A stretch of DNA of 64,000 nucleotides from Clostridium ljungdahlii. Its GTDB lineage: Bacteria > Bacillota > Clostridia > Clostridiales > Clostridiaceae. Positions within the stretch are counted from its first letter, which is position 1, and every line of letters begins with the position of its first letter. The notes beneath the pieces are model-generated. The model was not told the origin of the DNA and searched no databases. It saw only the letters and a list, made by a program, of their open reading frames with translations. Location of the stretch: the NCBI RefSeq assembly GCF_001636845.1, contig NZ_LITT01000011.1, forward strand, positions 62,001 to 126,000, read 5' to 3'. Below, in pieces: positions 34,242 through 42,875 of the stretch. The translations under genes were made by a program, and so were the position numbers.

Positions 34242-34326
34242 AATACCATACCTTTCAAAAATCTAAATTTAATATGTTAATAGTAAAACATCATGCAGCA
34301 TTAGTGAGTTTTACAGGGAATATTAT

Positions 34327-34463
34327 CCAGGTGCGTAGCAGTGCTTATCCCCCACTTTGATAGAAAAGCAGATATCCCAAATCTTTGATTTGGTGATAGT
34401 CGCTTTCACTGTGTGCGATGGGGGTGTTAGCAATGGTAGCAATCGGATAAAAATGTGCCAATA
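34327..34463 (-). repeat. Dispersed structured repeat, copy B
   Basis: Read on the minus strand, this copy matches copy A (28548-28634) at both ends and has an extra core of about 54 bases. The core contains the hairpin CAAATC-AAA-GATTTG. CACCCCCA and TGGGGG can pair across the core. No reading frame is present. It fills most of the gap before the phospholipase-like gene. Confidence 0.75.
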
Positions 34464-34488
34464 TTTTATGAAGTAAATTTACGATTTT

Positions 34489-34521
34489 TTTAATTTAATT
34501 TTAACTTTAATCTGATAATAT
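34489..34521 (+). promoter_or_regulatory. Direct-repeat regulator site and promoter, phospholipase-like/TCS genes
   Basis: TTTAATT-TAAT-TTTAACT (34489-34506) followed after 9 bases by TAATAT (34516-34521). It is the weakest of the seven related sites, but a further TTTAATC overlaps it. If used, it would make the two-component system autoregulated. Confidence 0.5.
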
Positions 34522-34558
34522 GAAAATTAAATCATACACATAGAGAGGTGGATTTTTA

Positions 34559-35137
34559 ATGATAACAAATACACATCTGCTAATTTCTAAAATTATATAT
34601 AATTATTGTGGAAAAAAGTTAAATATTAAATTGAACAAATGGAGTTTTGCATATGGTAACATAAAACCAGATTTCGTAAAAGATGATTCCAATTATTGTC
34701 ATTGTATAAGCGGAAGTATAAATATGGTAAGAGAATATTCCAAGCAGTTGATTCACAATAAAATGTCAATTAAAAAATATTCTATTACTTTAGGTATGGT
34801 ATGCCATTTCATCTGTGACTATTTTTGTTTATATCATACAGAAAAATATAAAAATAAAAATATTTTTCAACATCTGATATATGAAATAGTACTTCATTTT
34901 ATTTTTATAAAACTTCTAATATGCGGAAAACTAAAAACTATTATAAATAGAGATATCGTTAAAAAGGATGTAGTATTAATAATAAATGATGTCTACCAAA
35001 AGTATGATAAGGAAGATAAGTCTTTTACAAAAGATATAAATTATGCAATTTCAGCAGCAATAATGATTACAGAAATAATAGTAAGCTCAGACAGATTGGG
35101 GTATAATTATGTCAGAAATAATAGTAAGGTATGTTGA
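34559..35137 (+). CDS. Zinc-dependent phospholipase C-like protein
   Basis: 192 residues, all helical in character, matching the zinc-dependent phospholipase C/ S1-P1-like fold. ITNTHLLISKIIYNY, FAYGNIKPDF, SITLGMVCHFICDYFCLYHTEKY and FQHLIYEIVLHF supply the His and Asp ligands (H6, D40, H82, D86, H92, H107 approximately). There is no signal peptide, so it may be cytoplasmic or membrane-associated. Small clostridial members lack a known substrate; a lipid or lipid-linked phosphate is plausible given the envelope genes around it. It precedes the two-component system by 81 bases on the same strand. Confidence 0.75.
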   Translation: MITNTHLLISKIIYNYCGKKLNIKLNKWSFAYGNIKPDFVKDDSNYCHCISGSINMVREYSKQLIHNKMSIKKYSITLGMVCHFICDYFCLYHTEKYKNKNIFQHLIYEIVLHFIFIKLLICGKLKTIINRDIVKKDVVLIINDVYQKYDKEDKSFTKDINYAISAAIMITEIIVSSDRLGYNYVRNNSKVC

Positions 35138-35218
35138 ATAGCTTGTTTTAATAAGAAGGTGTATAGTTAGAATATATAATAAGATGGTAGACAACTATTT
35201 TGATATGGAGGTGGCAGT

Positions 35219-35899
35219 TTGGAGGATTTTAGGATTCTTTTAGTAGAAGATGAAAAGCAAATGTCAATGTTTATTCAAATGGAGCTTACCCACGAAAAAT
35301 ATAAAATTGATGCAGCATATGATGGAAGAGAAGCTTTAGAAAAGGTGGAGGATAAAGAGTATGATTTAATTCTTCTTGATATTATGATACCAAATCTAAA
35401 TGGAATTGAAGTTTGCAGAAGAATAAGGCAATTCTCTCATGTACCTATTATAATGCTGACTGCTAAAAGTGATATACCAGACAAGGTTTTAGGACTTGAT
35501 GCAGGGGCTAATGATTATTTAGCTAAACCCTTTGCAATAGAGGAATTATTGGCAAGAATACGTGTATATGAAAGAGATAAAGCATTGAAAAATCAAACTG
35601 ATCAAATTAAAGTAAAAAATATTGTCATGGATAATAAAACACATCAGGTTTTAAGAGATGGCAAAGAAATTGAACTTACCAAAACAGAATATAATCTTCT
35701 TAAAATGCTGTTAATTAATAAAAATATTGTACTTACAAGAGATAAGTTAATTGAGGAAGTATGGGGATATGATTATTCAGGGGATACTAATGTGGTAGAT
35801 GTATTTATAAGGTATTTAAGGAGTAAAATTGATAATGAATGTCAAGATAAGCTTATAACTACCATAAGAGGTGTAGGCTATGTTATCAAAGATAATTAA
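35219..35899 (+). CDS. Response regulator, OmpR/PhoB family
   Basis: 226 residues. Receiver domain (1-118) with acidic pocket (VEDE), phospho-acceptor D54 (LLLDIMIPN) and Lys of AKPF. C-terminal winged helix (130-225) with LTKTEYNLLKMLLINKNIVLTRDKLIEEVWGYDYSGDTNVVDVFIRYLRSKI. Such proteins bind direct repeats about 11 bases apart, which is exactly the form of the seven TTTAATC-type sites found before envelope genes in this region. The start is TTG with GGAGGTGG close by. It overlaps the sensor kinase gene by 20 bases. Confidence 0.95.
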   Translation: MEDFRILLVEDEKQMSMFIQMELTHEKYKIDAAYDGREALEKVEDKEYDLILLDIMIPNLNGIEVCRRIRQFSHVPIIMLTAKSDIPDKVLGLDAGANDYLAKPFAIEELLARIRVYERDKALKNQTDQIKVKNIVMDNKTHQVLRDGKEIELTKTEYNLLKMLLINKNIVLTRDKLIEEVWGYDYSGDTNVVDVFIRYLRSKIDNECQDKLITTIRGVGYVIKDN

Positions 35900-37295
35900 T
35901 CGTACTTTAAAGATTATTAAGGGTGCAAAGATCTCTATAAAGATAACAATAGTATATGCTTTTATGTTTTCGGTAGTACTGCTTTTATTAAATGCATCTA
36001 TTTTATATGGTGTAAAGTATTATTTATATAACCAATCAAATAAACAAATAGATGATATGCAAAACATAATATTAAATAATATTATGGCAAAAAATCAGCA
36101 GTTGGATTTGTCAGATAAAGGGATCTTTTTAAATATTCCTTCTAAAGAAAATATATTTATAAGAATAATACAAGAAAGTGGTAAAGTAATAAATTCATCC
36201 GAAAAATTTGATTATAAAATTAAACTTCCTCATAATAATGATAAAAAAGTTCAGAATAGGGAAAGACACATGGAAGATAAAGATAGACATTTGACATATA
36301 AAAACGTTAAATTTCAAAGCAAAAAATATGGCACTGTATATATTCAAATAGTAAAAGATATGAATAGTGAATATAATTTTATGAAAATATTATTTGGAGT
36401 TATGGCTGCAGCTGATTTTATAGGAATTATCGCTTCTATTATATTAGGGTATATTGTAAGCAAGAGAATGTTAAGGCCCATTGATTATATAACTAAGACT
36501 GCTGAAAATATAAGTATTAACAATTTAAAAGAAAGAATAGAAGTAAAAGAACCTGAAGATGAACTGGAGAGACTTGCCAGCACTTTTAATAAGATGATAG
36601 ATAGGCTTCAAGAAGCCTTTAATAAGCAGGCACAATTTGTATCAGATGCTTCACACGAACTTAGAACTCCTGTTGCTGTTATTCAGGGCTATGCCAATCT
36701 ATTGGATAGATGGGGGAAAGATGACAAAGATGCCTTGGAAAAGTCAATTTATGGAATCAAATTAGAAGCTTCTAATATGGCTAATTTAATTGAGAAGTTA
36801 TTGTTCCTTGCAAAAGGTGACAGTGGTACTCAGTTGATAGAAAAAAAGGAATTTTGGCTTAATGAATTAATTGATGAGGTAGTTAAAGAAAGCAAAATAA
36901 TAGAACAAAATCATATAATATCTAGTAATAAAAATGATACTGTAAGAGTTTTTGCAGATTATAAGATGATAAAACAAATGCTAAGGGTATTTATTGATAA
37001 CAGCATGAAATTTACTCCAGAACATGGAAAAATAGATATAAGTTCAGAAGTACAGGGTAAAGTTGTAAAAATAACTGTTAGTGATACAGGCATCGGAATA
37101 CCAAAAGAAGAAATTCAAAATATATTTAATAGATTTTATATCGTAGATAAATCAAGATCTAAAGAAAAAGGAGGAACAGGGCTTGGACTATCTATTGCTA
37201 GATGGATTATAGATATGCATCAGGGGACTATAGATGTAGAAAGTGAAGAAGGAAAAGGTACAAAAATAACTGTTACGTTAAACTTAGATAAGTAA
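35880..37295 (+). CDS. Sensor histidine kinase
   Basis: 471 residues. Membrane helices at about 20-42 and 165-190 flank an extracellular sensor of about 120 residues; a HAMP domain follows (RMLRPIDYITKTAENISINNLKERIEV). The HisKA domain has H259 in SDASHELRTPVAVIQGYANLL. The ATPase domain has IDNSMKFTPE, VSDTGIGIPKE and KGGTGLGLSIARWI. It phosphorylates the response regulator encoded by the overlapping gene. Its signal is unknown; the genes with matching sites suggest envelope or lipid-carrier stress. A strong terminator follows. Confidence 0.95.
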   Translation: MLSKIINRTLKIIKGAKISIKITIVYAFMFSVVLLLLNASILYGVKYYLYNQSNKQIDDMQNIILNNIMAKNQQLDLSDKGIFLNIPSKENIFIRIIQESGKVINSSEKFDYKIKLPHNNDKKVQNRERHMEDKDRHLTYKNVKFQSKKYGTVYIQIVKDMNSEYNFMKILFGVMAAADFIGIIASIILGYIVSKRMLRPIDYITKTAENISINNLKERIEVKEPEDELERLASTFNKMIDRLQEAFNKQAQFVSDASHELRTPVAVIQGYANLLDRWGKDDKDALEKSIYGIKLEASNMANLIEKLLFLAKGDSGTQLIEKKEFWLNELIDEVVKESKIIEQNHIISSNKNDTVRVFADYKMIKQMLRVFIDNSMKFTPEHGKIDISSEVQGKVVKITVSDTGIGIPKEEIQNIFNRFYIVDKSRSKEKGGTGLGLSIARWIIDMHQGTIDVESEEGKGTKITVTLNLDK

Positions 37296-37318
37296 TGTAG
37301 TAATATTTAAAATAGTTA

Positions 37319-37358
37319 TAAGGCGAAAAATTTAATTTTTCGCCTTACTAATTTTTTG
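37319..37358 (+). terminator. Terminator of the two-component system
   Basis: AAGGCGAAAAA / TTTTTCGCCTT stem with a TTTAA loop, then ACTAATTTTTTG. Confidence 0.92.
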
Positions 37359-37415
37359 TCATATTTTTTTAAGGTACAGAGTAAAGATCATTTTTTAACA
37401 TAAATCTAAGAACTT

Positions 37416-37448
37416 TTTAACCCAATTTTAATCTACTAAGTTGATAAT
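37416..37448 (+). promoter_or_regulatory. Direct-repeat regulator site and promoter, PAP2 gene
   Basis: TTTAACC-CAAT-TTTAATC (37416-37433), then 9 bases, then the -10 GATAAT (37443-37448). The region 37395-37497 is also similar to the upstream region of the DedA gene at 48428. Confidence 0.75.
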
Positions 37449-37497
37449 ATATAAGAGGATAAAAGCTATTAAATTTTAATTATGAGGGGAGAAAAAT

Positions 37498-38073
37498 ATG
37501 CATTTAAATATTTTAAGAAAAATAGATATGTTTGATAATTATATTTTATTTTCTATTAAGAAATATGTACAAAATAAATATTTAGATATGTTGATGCCTA
37601 TAGTGACAAATATGGGGAACCTGGGTATTGTTTGGATTATTATAGCTATTATTCTAATATTAGATAAACCATATAGGATTATTGGAAGTGTAGTGATATT
37701 AACACTAATTGTGAGTACAATTGCTGGGGAAGGAATAGTGAAACATATAGTGAGACGAACTAGGCCATGTAACCAGCAAAATAGTTTGAATATGTTGATT
37801 TCAAAGCCAATATCTTATTCTTTCCCTTCAGGACATACTTTGTCTTCCTTTGCTGCTGCAGAAGTGCTGTCCATGTATTTTACTGAGTATAAGTTGATAT
37901 TTATAGGAATAGCATTTTTAATAGCTTTATCCAGAATGTATTTATATGTTCATTATCCAACAGATGTTATAGCAGGAGTTATACTTGGCATATTATGCTC
38001 AAAATTAATTTTTATAATTTTACAAGAAGGGCTTATGGAAAAGGCTGCTATATTTTATCAAAATATATTATGA
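37498..38073 (+). CDS. PAP2-family membrane phosphatase (paralogue 1)
   Basis: 191 residues, about six membrane helices. The three phosphatase motifs are intact: KHIVRRTRP, SFPSGHTLS, and SRMYLYVHYPTDVIAG. Bacterial PAP2 proteins of this size remove phosphate from lipid phosphates such as undecaprenyl pyrophosphate, phosphatidylglycerol phosphate or phosphatidate. The protein is very similar along its whole length to the one at 49190, and the two genes differ mostly by conservative changes. AGGGGAGA is the ribosome site. It stands alone behind its own regulated promoter. Confidence 0.9.
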   Translation: MHLNILRKIDMFDNYILFSIKKYVQNKYLDMLMPIVTNMGNLGIVWIIIAIILILDKPYRIIGSVVILTLIVSTIAGEGIVKHIVRRTRPCNQQNSLNMLISKPISYSFPSGHTLSSFAAAEVLSMYFTEYKLIFIGIAFLIALSRMYLYVHYPTDVIAGVILGILCSKLIFIILQEGLMEKAAIFYQNIL

Positions 38074-38093
38074 AAAATTGTTTTTAATACTTT

Positions 38094-38129
38094 AATAACA
38101 TGAGCATAAAAATTCTAGCTCATGTTATT
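38094..38129. terminator. Bidirectional terminator between convergent genes
   Basis: AATAACATGAGC / GCTCATGTTATT, 12-bp stem with a 12-base loop. A- and T-rich flanks on both sides serve the PAP2 gene and the glycosyltransferase gene. Confidence 0.85.
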
Positions 38130-38139
38130 GAAAAATTAG

Positions 38140-39345
38140 TTATTTCAGTTTTTGTAAATACCTATATACAATAGGTTTATCTGAATTTTTACTGACCAAT
38201 GGAACTACATCTCGAATCATAACTTTATTAGAATTATTATCTATGCTTAAAATAAAATTTACAATGTTTTCTGAAGTATACGGATTACTGAAGACTTTTT
38301 GAGCATGTTTAATTTTGTATAATTTAGTTCCATTATTTGAGATTAAATTATTTATAATAGTTTGTAGATTATCAATATCTTTACATACTACTCCAAGATT
38401 GTATTTTTCAATAAATTTTGGATTTTCTTCTTCTTGACCTGGCAAAGCACCAGTTATTATTAGTGGTACACTGCATGCAATGGCTTCCATCATAACATTG
38501 GGACTTCCTCTTGTAAATGCTATATCAGAAGACATCATTAAATCTTGTATATTTTCAACAAAACCATATATCTCAACTTTGCTTCCGTATTTTTCAACCA
38601 ATGATTGATGTAATTTATTTTTTAGTGATGTATTTCTACCTGCAACAATCTTTATTTCACAATTAAAGTTAAGGAGAAGAATCTCGGCTATTTTTTCCAT
38701 ATTTCCAACACCTTCACCACCGCTCATTATTAAACATTTTAAAGGTTTGCTAGTATTATAGTTACTATGTTCTATGAGACTATTTGAATAGTTGTAAAAT
38801 CTTGAACGCACTGGAAATCCTAACACTTTTATTTTATCTTCCATAACACCAAATTCCATACATTTATCTTTTGCCTCTTGTGTAGGACTTATAATGTAAT
38901 CAGCTCTTGGATCTGCCCATAGTGGGGATATACTTATTAGATCTGCAATAAGAGTAAGCACAGGTATTTTGATATTATATTTCTCTAGTATGTTTATAAC
39001 AGAGCCATTAAAATTAGGATGTATTGTTAAAATTAAATCAGGATGTACCTCTTTTAGCAATTTCAAAAATCTATCTTTTATTTTGAATTCAATGATTTCA
39101 TTGATGAGGGAAGGATTTGTAGAGGATATATCCCATATCAATTCCCATAGGCTCTCGGATTTTCTAGTAATTGGACCATATGCTTTACCTATGTTTAGTA
39201 AGGTCGTTCCGCCAAGAGAAAATCCATCAACAACATGAATTTTAACGTTATCATATTTTTGAAATTTTTCACATAAAGCCTCTGCTATACTCTTATGCCC
39301 ATGTCCTGTAAAATTAGAGGAAATGATGAGTATATTATTAACCAT
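38140..39345 (-). CDS. MGDG-synthase-like glycosyltransferase (GT28, UgtP-like)
   Basis: 401 residues. The N-terminal half is the MGDG-synthase acceptor domain (ILIISSNFTGHGHKSIAEAL, VVDGFSLGGTTLLNIGKAYGPITRKSESLWELIWDIS, PDLILTIHPNFNGSVINILEKYNIKIP). The C-terminal half is a GT-B donor domain with IMSGGEGVGNMEKIAEIL and SPNVMMEAIACSVPLIITGALPGQEEEN. Relatives add glucose or galactose to diacylglycerol (glycolipids, teichoic acid anchors) or form lipid II (MurG). A membrane-lipid role fits the regulon site upstream. Start ATG with AAGGAGG. Confidence 0.88.
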   Translation of the reverse strand: MVNNILIISSNFTGHGHKSIAEALCEKFQKYDNVKIHVVDGFSLGGTTLLNIGKAYGPITRKSESLWELIWDISSTNPSLINEIIEFKIKDRFLKLLKEVHPDLILTIHPNFNGSVINILEKYNIKIPVLTLIADLISISPLWADPRADYIISPTQEAKDKCMEFGVMEDKIKVLGFPVRSRFYNYSNSLIEHSNYNTSKPLKCLIMSGGEGVGNMEKIAEILLLNFNCEIKIVAGRNTSLKNKLHQSLVEKYGSKVEIYGFVENIQDLMMSSDIAFTRGSPNVMMEAIACSVPLIITGALPGQEEENPKFIEKYNLGVVCKDIDNLQTIINNLISNNGTKLYKIKHAQKVFSNPYTSENIVNFILSIDNNSNKVMIRDVVPLVSKNSDKPIVYRYLQKLK

Positions 39346-39493
39346 AATATACCTCCTTTCGTTAGATAAATTAGGTACTTACTAGTATTATAATGAGTAA
39401 ATAGCTGCGTAAGTTTATAAAAATTATAAGTAGGACACCATTATCATTCGTATTATATACTAGCTAATTAAATTTAAAGTAAGTTTAAGATTT

Positions 39494-39511
39494 CATTAAA
39501 ATTAGATTAAA
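39494..39511 (-). promoter_or_regulatory. Direct-repeat regulator site before the glycosyltransferase gene
   Basis: On the minus strand TTTAATC-TAAT-TTTAATG. A -10 at the usual 9-base spacing is not evident; TAAACT lies 7 bases downstream. The remaining 39346-39715 gap shows only a weak plus-strand TTGACA (39655-39660) for the MFS gene. Confidence 0.6.
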
Positions 39512-39715
39512 TTTAGTATCTTGATCAGTTAATAAATACATATATAATTTATTTTAAGTAGTTTTTCATTTTTTATAAATTAATTTTGCAGTATAAATTA
39601 TTAGATTGAGGTTATTTAGGATATATTAAGGAAGTAGGTTACAATAGTGGACATTTGACAAAATACATTAAAATTATATTTCAATAAATTACAATTTTAA
39701 AGGAGCTATCACTAT

Positions 39716-41116
39716 ATGAATACTAGTAATATAAAAATAACTTATACCATATTTGTTTTTGTAGCCCTGGCAGCTTTTGATAACCTAATTATAGGATTAT
39801 TTCCACCACTTTTTTCGTCTATTGCAAAGGATTTAAATATACAAGTGTATTCATTGGGAATTGTCTCAGCTGCTAACATTTTGGTTACATCTCTTTCATC
39901 AATTTATTGGGGATATCTTGCTGGAAAATTTAATAGAAAAAGACTTATTATGATAGGTACTATTTTTTGGTCAGTATCGGTATACTTAACTTCACGTTGT
40001 AGTAGCTATACTCAACTTTTTATTTTTCAATTTTTTACTGGATTAGGACTTGGGTGTATAGCTTCAATTGGATTTAGCGTTTTGACTGATTATATTCCCT
40101 ATAAGTTTAGGGGAATGTTATTAAGTCTTTGGGGCATGTCGCAGGGATTTGGTGGAATAGCAGGAGCTTTAATGGCATCACTTATTGCTCCTGCTACAAG
40201 CTGGAGAAAACCTTTTGAAGTTGTCAGTATTATTGGATTCTTATTAATTATTTTGTATTTTTTTATAAGAGAGCCTGACTTAGGTGAATCAGAACCAGAA
40301 TTACAAGATATTATTAAAGCAGGATATAAATATACTCCCAGCATTGAGTTTAAGTATTTGTATGATATTATTTCCAGAAAGAGTAACGTCTTATTGTTTT
40401 TACAGTCCTTTTTTATGAATATAACAACTGGAAGTTTGATATGGCTTCCAGCACTATATATTTCAAAAATTCAAAATCAAGGATATAGTATGAAGACTGC
40501 AATTATTGCTTCAGGATATCTTTTTGCCATATTTCAATTAGGTGGTTTGACATCACCTTTTTTTGGATATCTTGGAGATATACTTCAAGGAAAAACGTAT
40601 AGAGGAAGATCATTACTTACATCTTTTTTTATTTTTATAACCATGATATTTTACATAGCAATGTTTGTAATTCCAATGAATAAACTATTATTACATGATA
40701 GCAACAACTCTTTGTTAATACTTTTAGACTTATTAAGGCAAATTATTATGAATCCCTGGATAAGTATGATATTTATATTGTCTTTTTTTGCAAGTGCAGC
40801 TCAATCTGCAAATACACCAAATTGGCTTGCTTTAATAACTGATGTGAATCTTCCAGAGTATAGAGGAATAGCTTTTAGTATAGCTAATCTTGCTAATGGG
40901 CTAGGAAGAGCTATAGGAAATGCTGGAGTGGGTGTTTTATTATCCGTTGTTTCCTTATATGTAGGAGAACCGCAGAATTATATAATTACGTTAGCATTAT
41001 TTGAACTATTTTTAATTCCTTCATCTTTATTCTACATAAAGATGGCAAAGAATAATGAAGAAGATATAAATGAGGTGAAATCCATTCTTCGTAAACGAGC
41101 TAAATTAATTAATTAA
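39716..41116 (+). CDS. MFS transporter
   Basis: 466 residues with about 12 membrane helices. The family motif between TM2 and TM3 is YWGYLAGKFNRKRLIMIGT, and TM4-5 reads GFSVLTDYIPYKFRGMLLSLWGMSQGFGGIAGALMASL, characteristic of the spinster/sugar-phosphate-like MFS group. A long loop splits the two halves. The substrate is unknown; multidrug, lysolipid or organic-anion transport are the usual possibilities. AAAGGAGC is the ribosome site. It faces away from the glycosyltransferase gene and is probably a single-gene transcript. Confidence 0.9.
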   Translation: MNTSNIKITYTIFVFVALAAFDNLIIGLFPPLFSSIAKDLNIQVYSLGIVSAANILVTSLSSIYWGYLAGKFNRKRLIMIGTIFWSVSVYLTSRCSSYTQLFIFQFFTGLGLGCIASIGFSVLTDYIPYKFRGMLLSLWGMSQGFGGIAGALMASLIAPATSWRKPFEVVSIIGFLLIILYFFIREPDLGESEPELQDIIKAGYKYTPSIEFKYLYDIISRKSNVLLFLQSFFMNITTGSLIWLPALYISKIQNQGYSMKTAIIASGYLFAIFQLGGLTSPFFGYLGDILQGKTYRGRSLLTSFFIFITMIFYIAMFVIPMNKLLLHDSNNSLLILLDLLRQIIMNPWISMIFILSFFASAAQSANTPNWLALITDVNLPEYRGIAFSIANLANGLGRAIGNAGVGVLLSVVSLYVGEPQNYIITLALFELFLIPSSLFYIKMAKNNEEDINEVKSILRKRAKLIN

Positions 41117-41215
41117 ACAGCTAGTTGGTTTAGGCTCTATTTTATATAACTATATGAGAATCTGTCCCTGCAAATTAAATTGCAAAGTCGATCATTTAAA
41201 TGTCCTTAGTTAATA

Positions 41216-41821
41216 TTACCTTCTCCTTTTTTTGGCTTTAATAAAAAAGTATATAACAACAATTAGAATAGTAGCATAGGTTAAAATTTGACCAACTTGT
41301 GTTACAATAGGAACTATAGATTCCCAAGAATCACCAAACCAGTATCCTAATCCTAAGTACATACATGACCATAATAACTCACCTAAAGCAACAAATAAAT
41401 TGAAGGTACCCAGTTTGTATTTTGTGATACCTGCTGCTGCGTTAACAAAAGGACCCATAGCTGATATTAAAAACCTAGTAAAAAAAATTGCTCCTTTGCC
41501 ATGCTTTTTTAAATAATTTTGTGATTTTATTATTTTAGGTTCAAAATAAGTTTTTAATCTCAAAGATTTATTTAGAAACTTATTATCTATAATTTTCCAC
41601 ATAATATAGGCAATATTATCACCAACACATGAAAAAAGCCAAATTTCTAATAGAAGAATTACTATATTGAATTGACCGGCATAAGCAAAAGCTCCAGATG
41701 CTATTACTACCAAACTTGCTCCTGTAGGGACTCCTATGCATCCAAACATGATTAAGATACTTAAAAACAAAATGTTATAATTTCTAAAATATATTATTAA
41801 TAAATTAGTAAGATTGTTCAT
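41216..41821 (-). CDS. DedA-family membrane protein (paralogue 1)
   Basis: 201 residues, with the DedA pattern: FGCIGVPTGASLVVIASGAFAYAG, IWLFSCVGDNIAYIMWKII, LKKHGKGAIFFTRFLISAMGPFVNAAAGITKYKLGTFNLFVALGELLWSCMYLGLGYWFG. The conserved acidic and basic residues of the two re-entrant loops are partly present (GD in SCVGDN, R in TRFL). Several DedA proteins are now known to return undecaprenyl phosphate across the membrane. Its ATG lies 17 bases inside the preceding small gene, so translation is coupled. Confidence 0.88.
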   Translation of the reverse strand: MNNLTNLLIIYFRNYNILFLSILIMFGCIGVPTGASLVVIASGAFAYAGQFNIVILLLEIWLFSCVGDNIAYIMWKIIDNKFLNKSLRLKTYFEPKIIKSQNYLKKHGKGAIFFTRFLISAMGPFVNAAAGITKYKLGTFNLFVALGELLWSCMYLGLGYWFGDSWESIVPIVTQVGQILTYATILIVVIYFFIKAKKRRR

Positions 41822-42176
41822 GCTTTTTACCCTCTAGATTTCTATAGCGTTGAAGAAGTTTCTTTAAGTTCCTTTTCATTTGTTCTTGATTTTTATTATA
41901 TTTTTTTGTTAATTGGATAAGAGGTATATTTTCATCTCCACTGTGAGGAATAATTTCCAAAGCTTTAAAAATCTCTTGCTCATTTATATTATATTTGTGA
42001 GATATTTTTTTAACAGTTAACCATTTATAAGTACTCATATTTCCAAGTTGTCTACTTTGCTTAGTAGGAATTTGAATATTTTTAAATTCTTTGTGTAGTG
42101 TTATAGACTCCTTAGTTATTATAAGTGCAATTATAATAATTAAAATTGATAATATGCTTATTTTTAGATTTTTCAT
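41805..42176 (-). CDS. Small single-pass membrane protein of unknown function
   Basis: 123 residues. One N-terminal membrane helix (ISILSILIIIIALIITKES) is followed by a soluble helical part with TYKWLTVKKISHKYNINEQEIFKALEIIPHSGDENIPLIQLTKKYNKNQEQMKRNLKKLLQRY. The pattern of short helices (WLTVKKISHKYNI.EQEIF) looks like a small DNA- or peptidoglycan-binding helical motif facing outside, but I do not recognise a family. It overlaps the DedA gene, which suggests a joint function. Confidence 0.75.
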   Translation of the reverse strand: MKNLKISILSILIIIIALIITKESITLHKEFKNIQIPTKQSRQLGNMSTYKWLTVKKISHKYNINEQEIFKALEIIPHSGDENIPLIQLTKKYNKNQEQMKRNLKKLLQRYRNLEGKKHEQSY

Positions 42177-42270
42177 TACAAATATTTACCTCACTTATAT
42201 TACTTTAGTTATATATAATATATCGTTTCACAGCCTTATATTAATATGTACTAAAGTTTATAAATATAAA

Positions 42271-42305
42271 AATCGGTATCCCTTTTTAATTTTGAGGTAC
42301 CGATT
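42271..42305 (-). terminator. Terminator of the His-rich protein gene
   Basis: On the minus strand AATCGGTACCTC pairs with GGGATACCGATT (with mismatches) and is followed by TTTTATATTT. Confidence 0.8.
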
Positions 42306-42337
42306 GTAAGCTTTGATTAGTTATTATTCCATATTGC

Positions 42338-42850
42338 TTATAATGAACTGCTTGATGGTTCTGTCAAGTTATTTGATGTTTGTGTAGTTTGACTAGACTC
42401 TGATACTCCCTGCGTCTGTTGTCCATGATGATGGTGATGTATTGCTGTTTGGCTTATAGCGTTTGCTTGATCCTGAGTAATAGTTCCATTAGCTACAAGA
42501 CTGCTTATAGGGTTTGTTTGGTTACTATTATATGTTCCTGATGGATTAGCTTGTCTTGCTGCTTGAAAGGCATTTTTTATAGCATTTTCCTGATCTTGTG
42601 TAATTGTTCCACTAGCTACCAAGCTGTCCAATGGACTTTTATGTACAGTACTGCTTGTCACATCTTGGCTAGAACTACTTACAGCTTGAAGTCCATTTTG
42701 GCTAAACTTTAGTGAGTCCTGTGATTCTGTACTTTTATGATGGTGATGATGCATTTTTGGTTGAGCTTGTGTGTTTGAAATCTGTGTATTGTTCTGGGCA
42801 TACAAATTATATTGATTTGAATTACTATTTATTGTGTTCATATTTTTCAC
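42338..42850 (-). CDS. His-rich protein with GTITQxQ repeats
   Basis: 170 residues of low complexity rich in Ser, Gln, Asn and Thr, with no signal peptide. Two His clusters (HHHHH near 34-38 and IHHHHHG near 136-142) each stand close to one of two repeats: PLDSLVASGTITQDQENAIK and PISSLVANGTITQDQANAIS. The same repeat occurs twice in the neighbouring lipoprotein. It also occurs in heat- or calcium-related surface proteins of clostridia. The His runs suggest metal (Ni, Zn, Cu) binding. Function is unknown. AGAGGTG precedes the start. Confidence 0.8.
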   Translation of the reverse strand: MKNMNTINSNSNQYNLYAQNNTQISNTQAQPKMHHHHHKSTESQDSLKFSQNGLQAVSSSSQDVTSSTVHKSPLDSLVASGTITQDQENAIKNAFQAARQANPSGTYNSNQTNPISSLVANGTITQDQANAISQTAIHHHHHGQQTQGVSESSQTTQTSNNLTEPSSSSL

Positions 42851-42875
42851 CTCTTAATTATTTATATTAGGCTAT

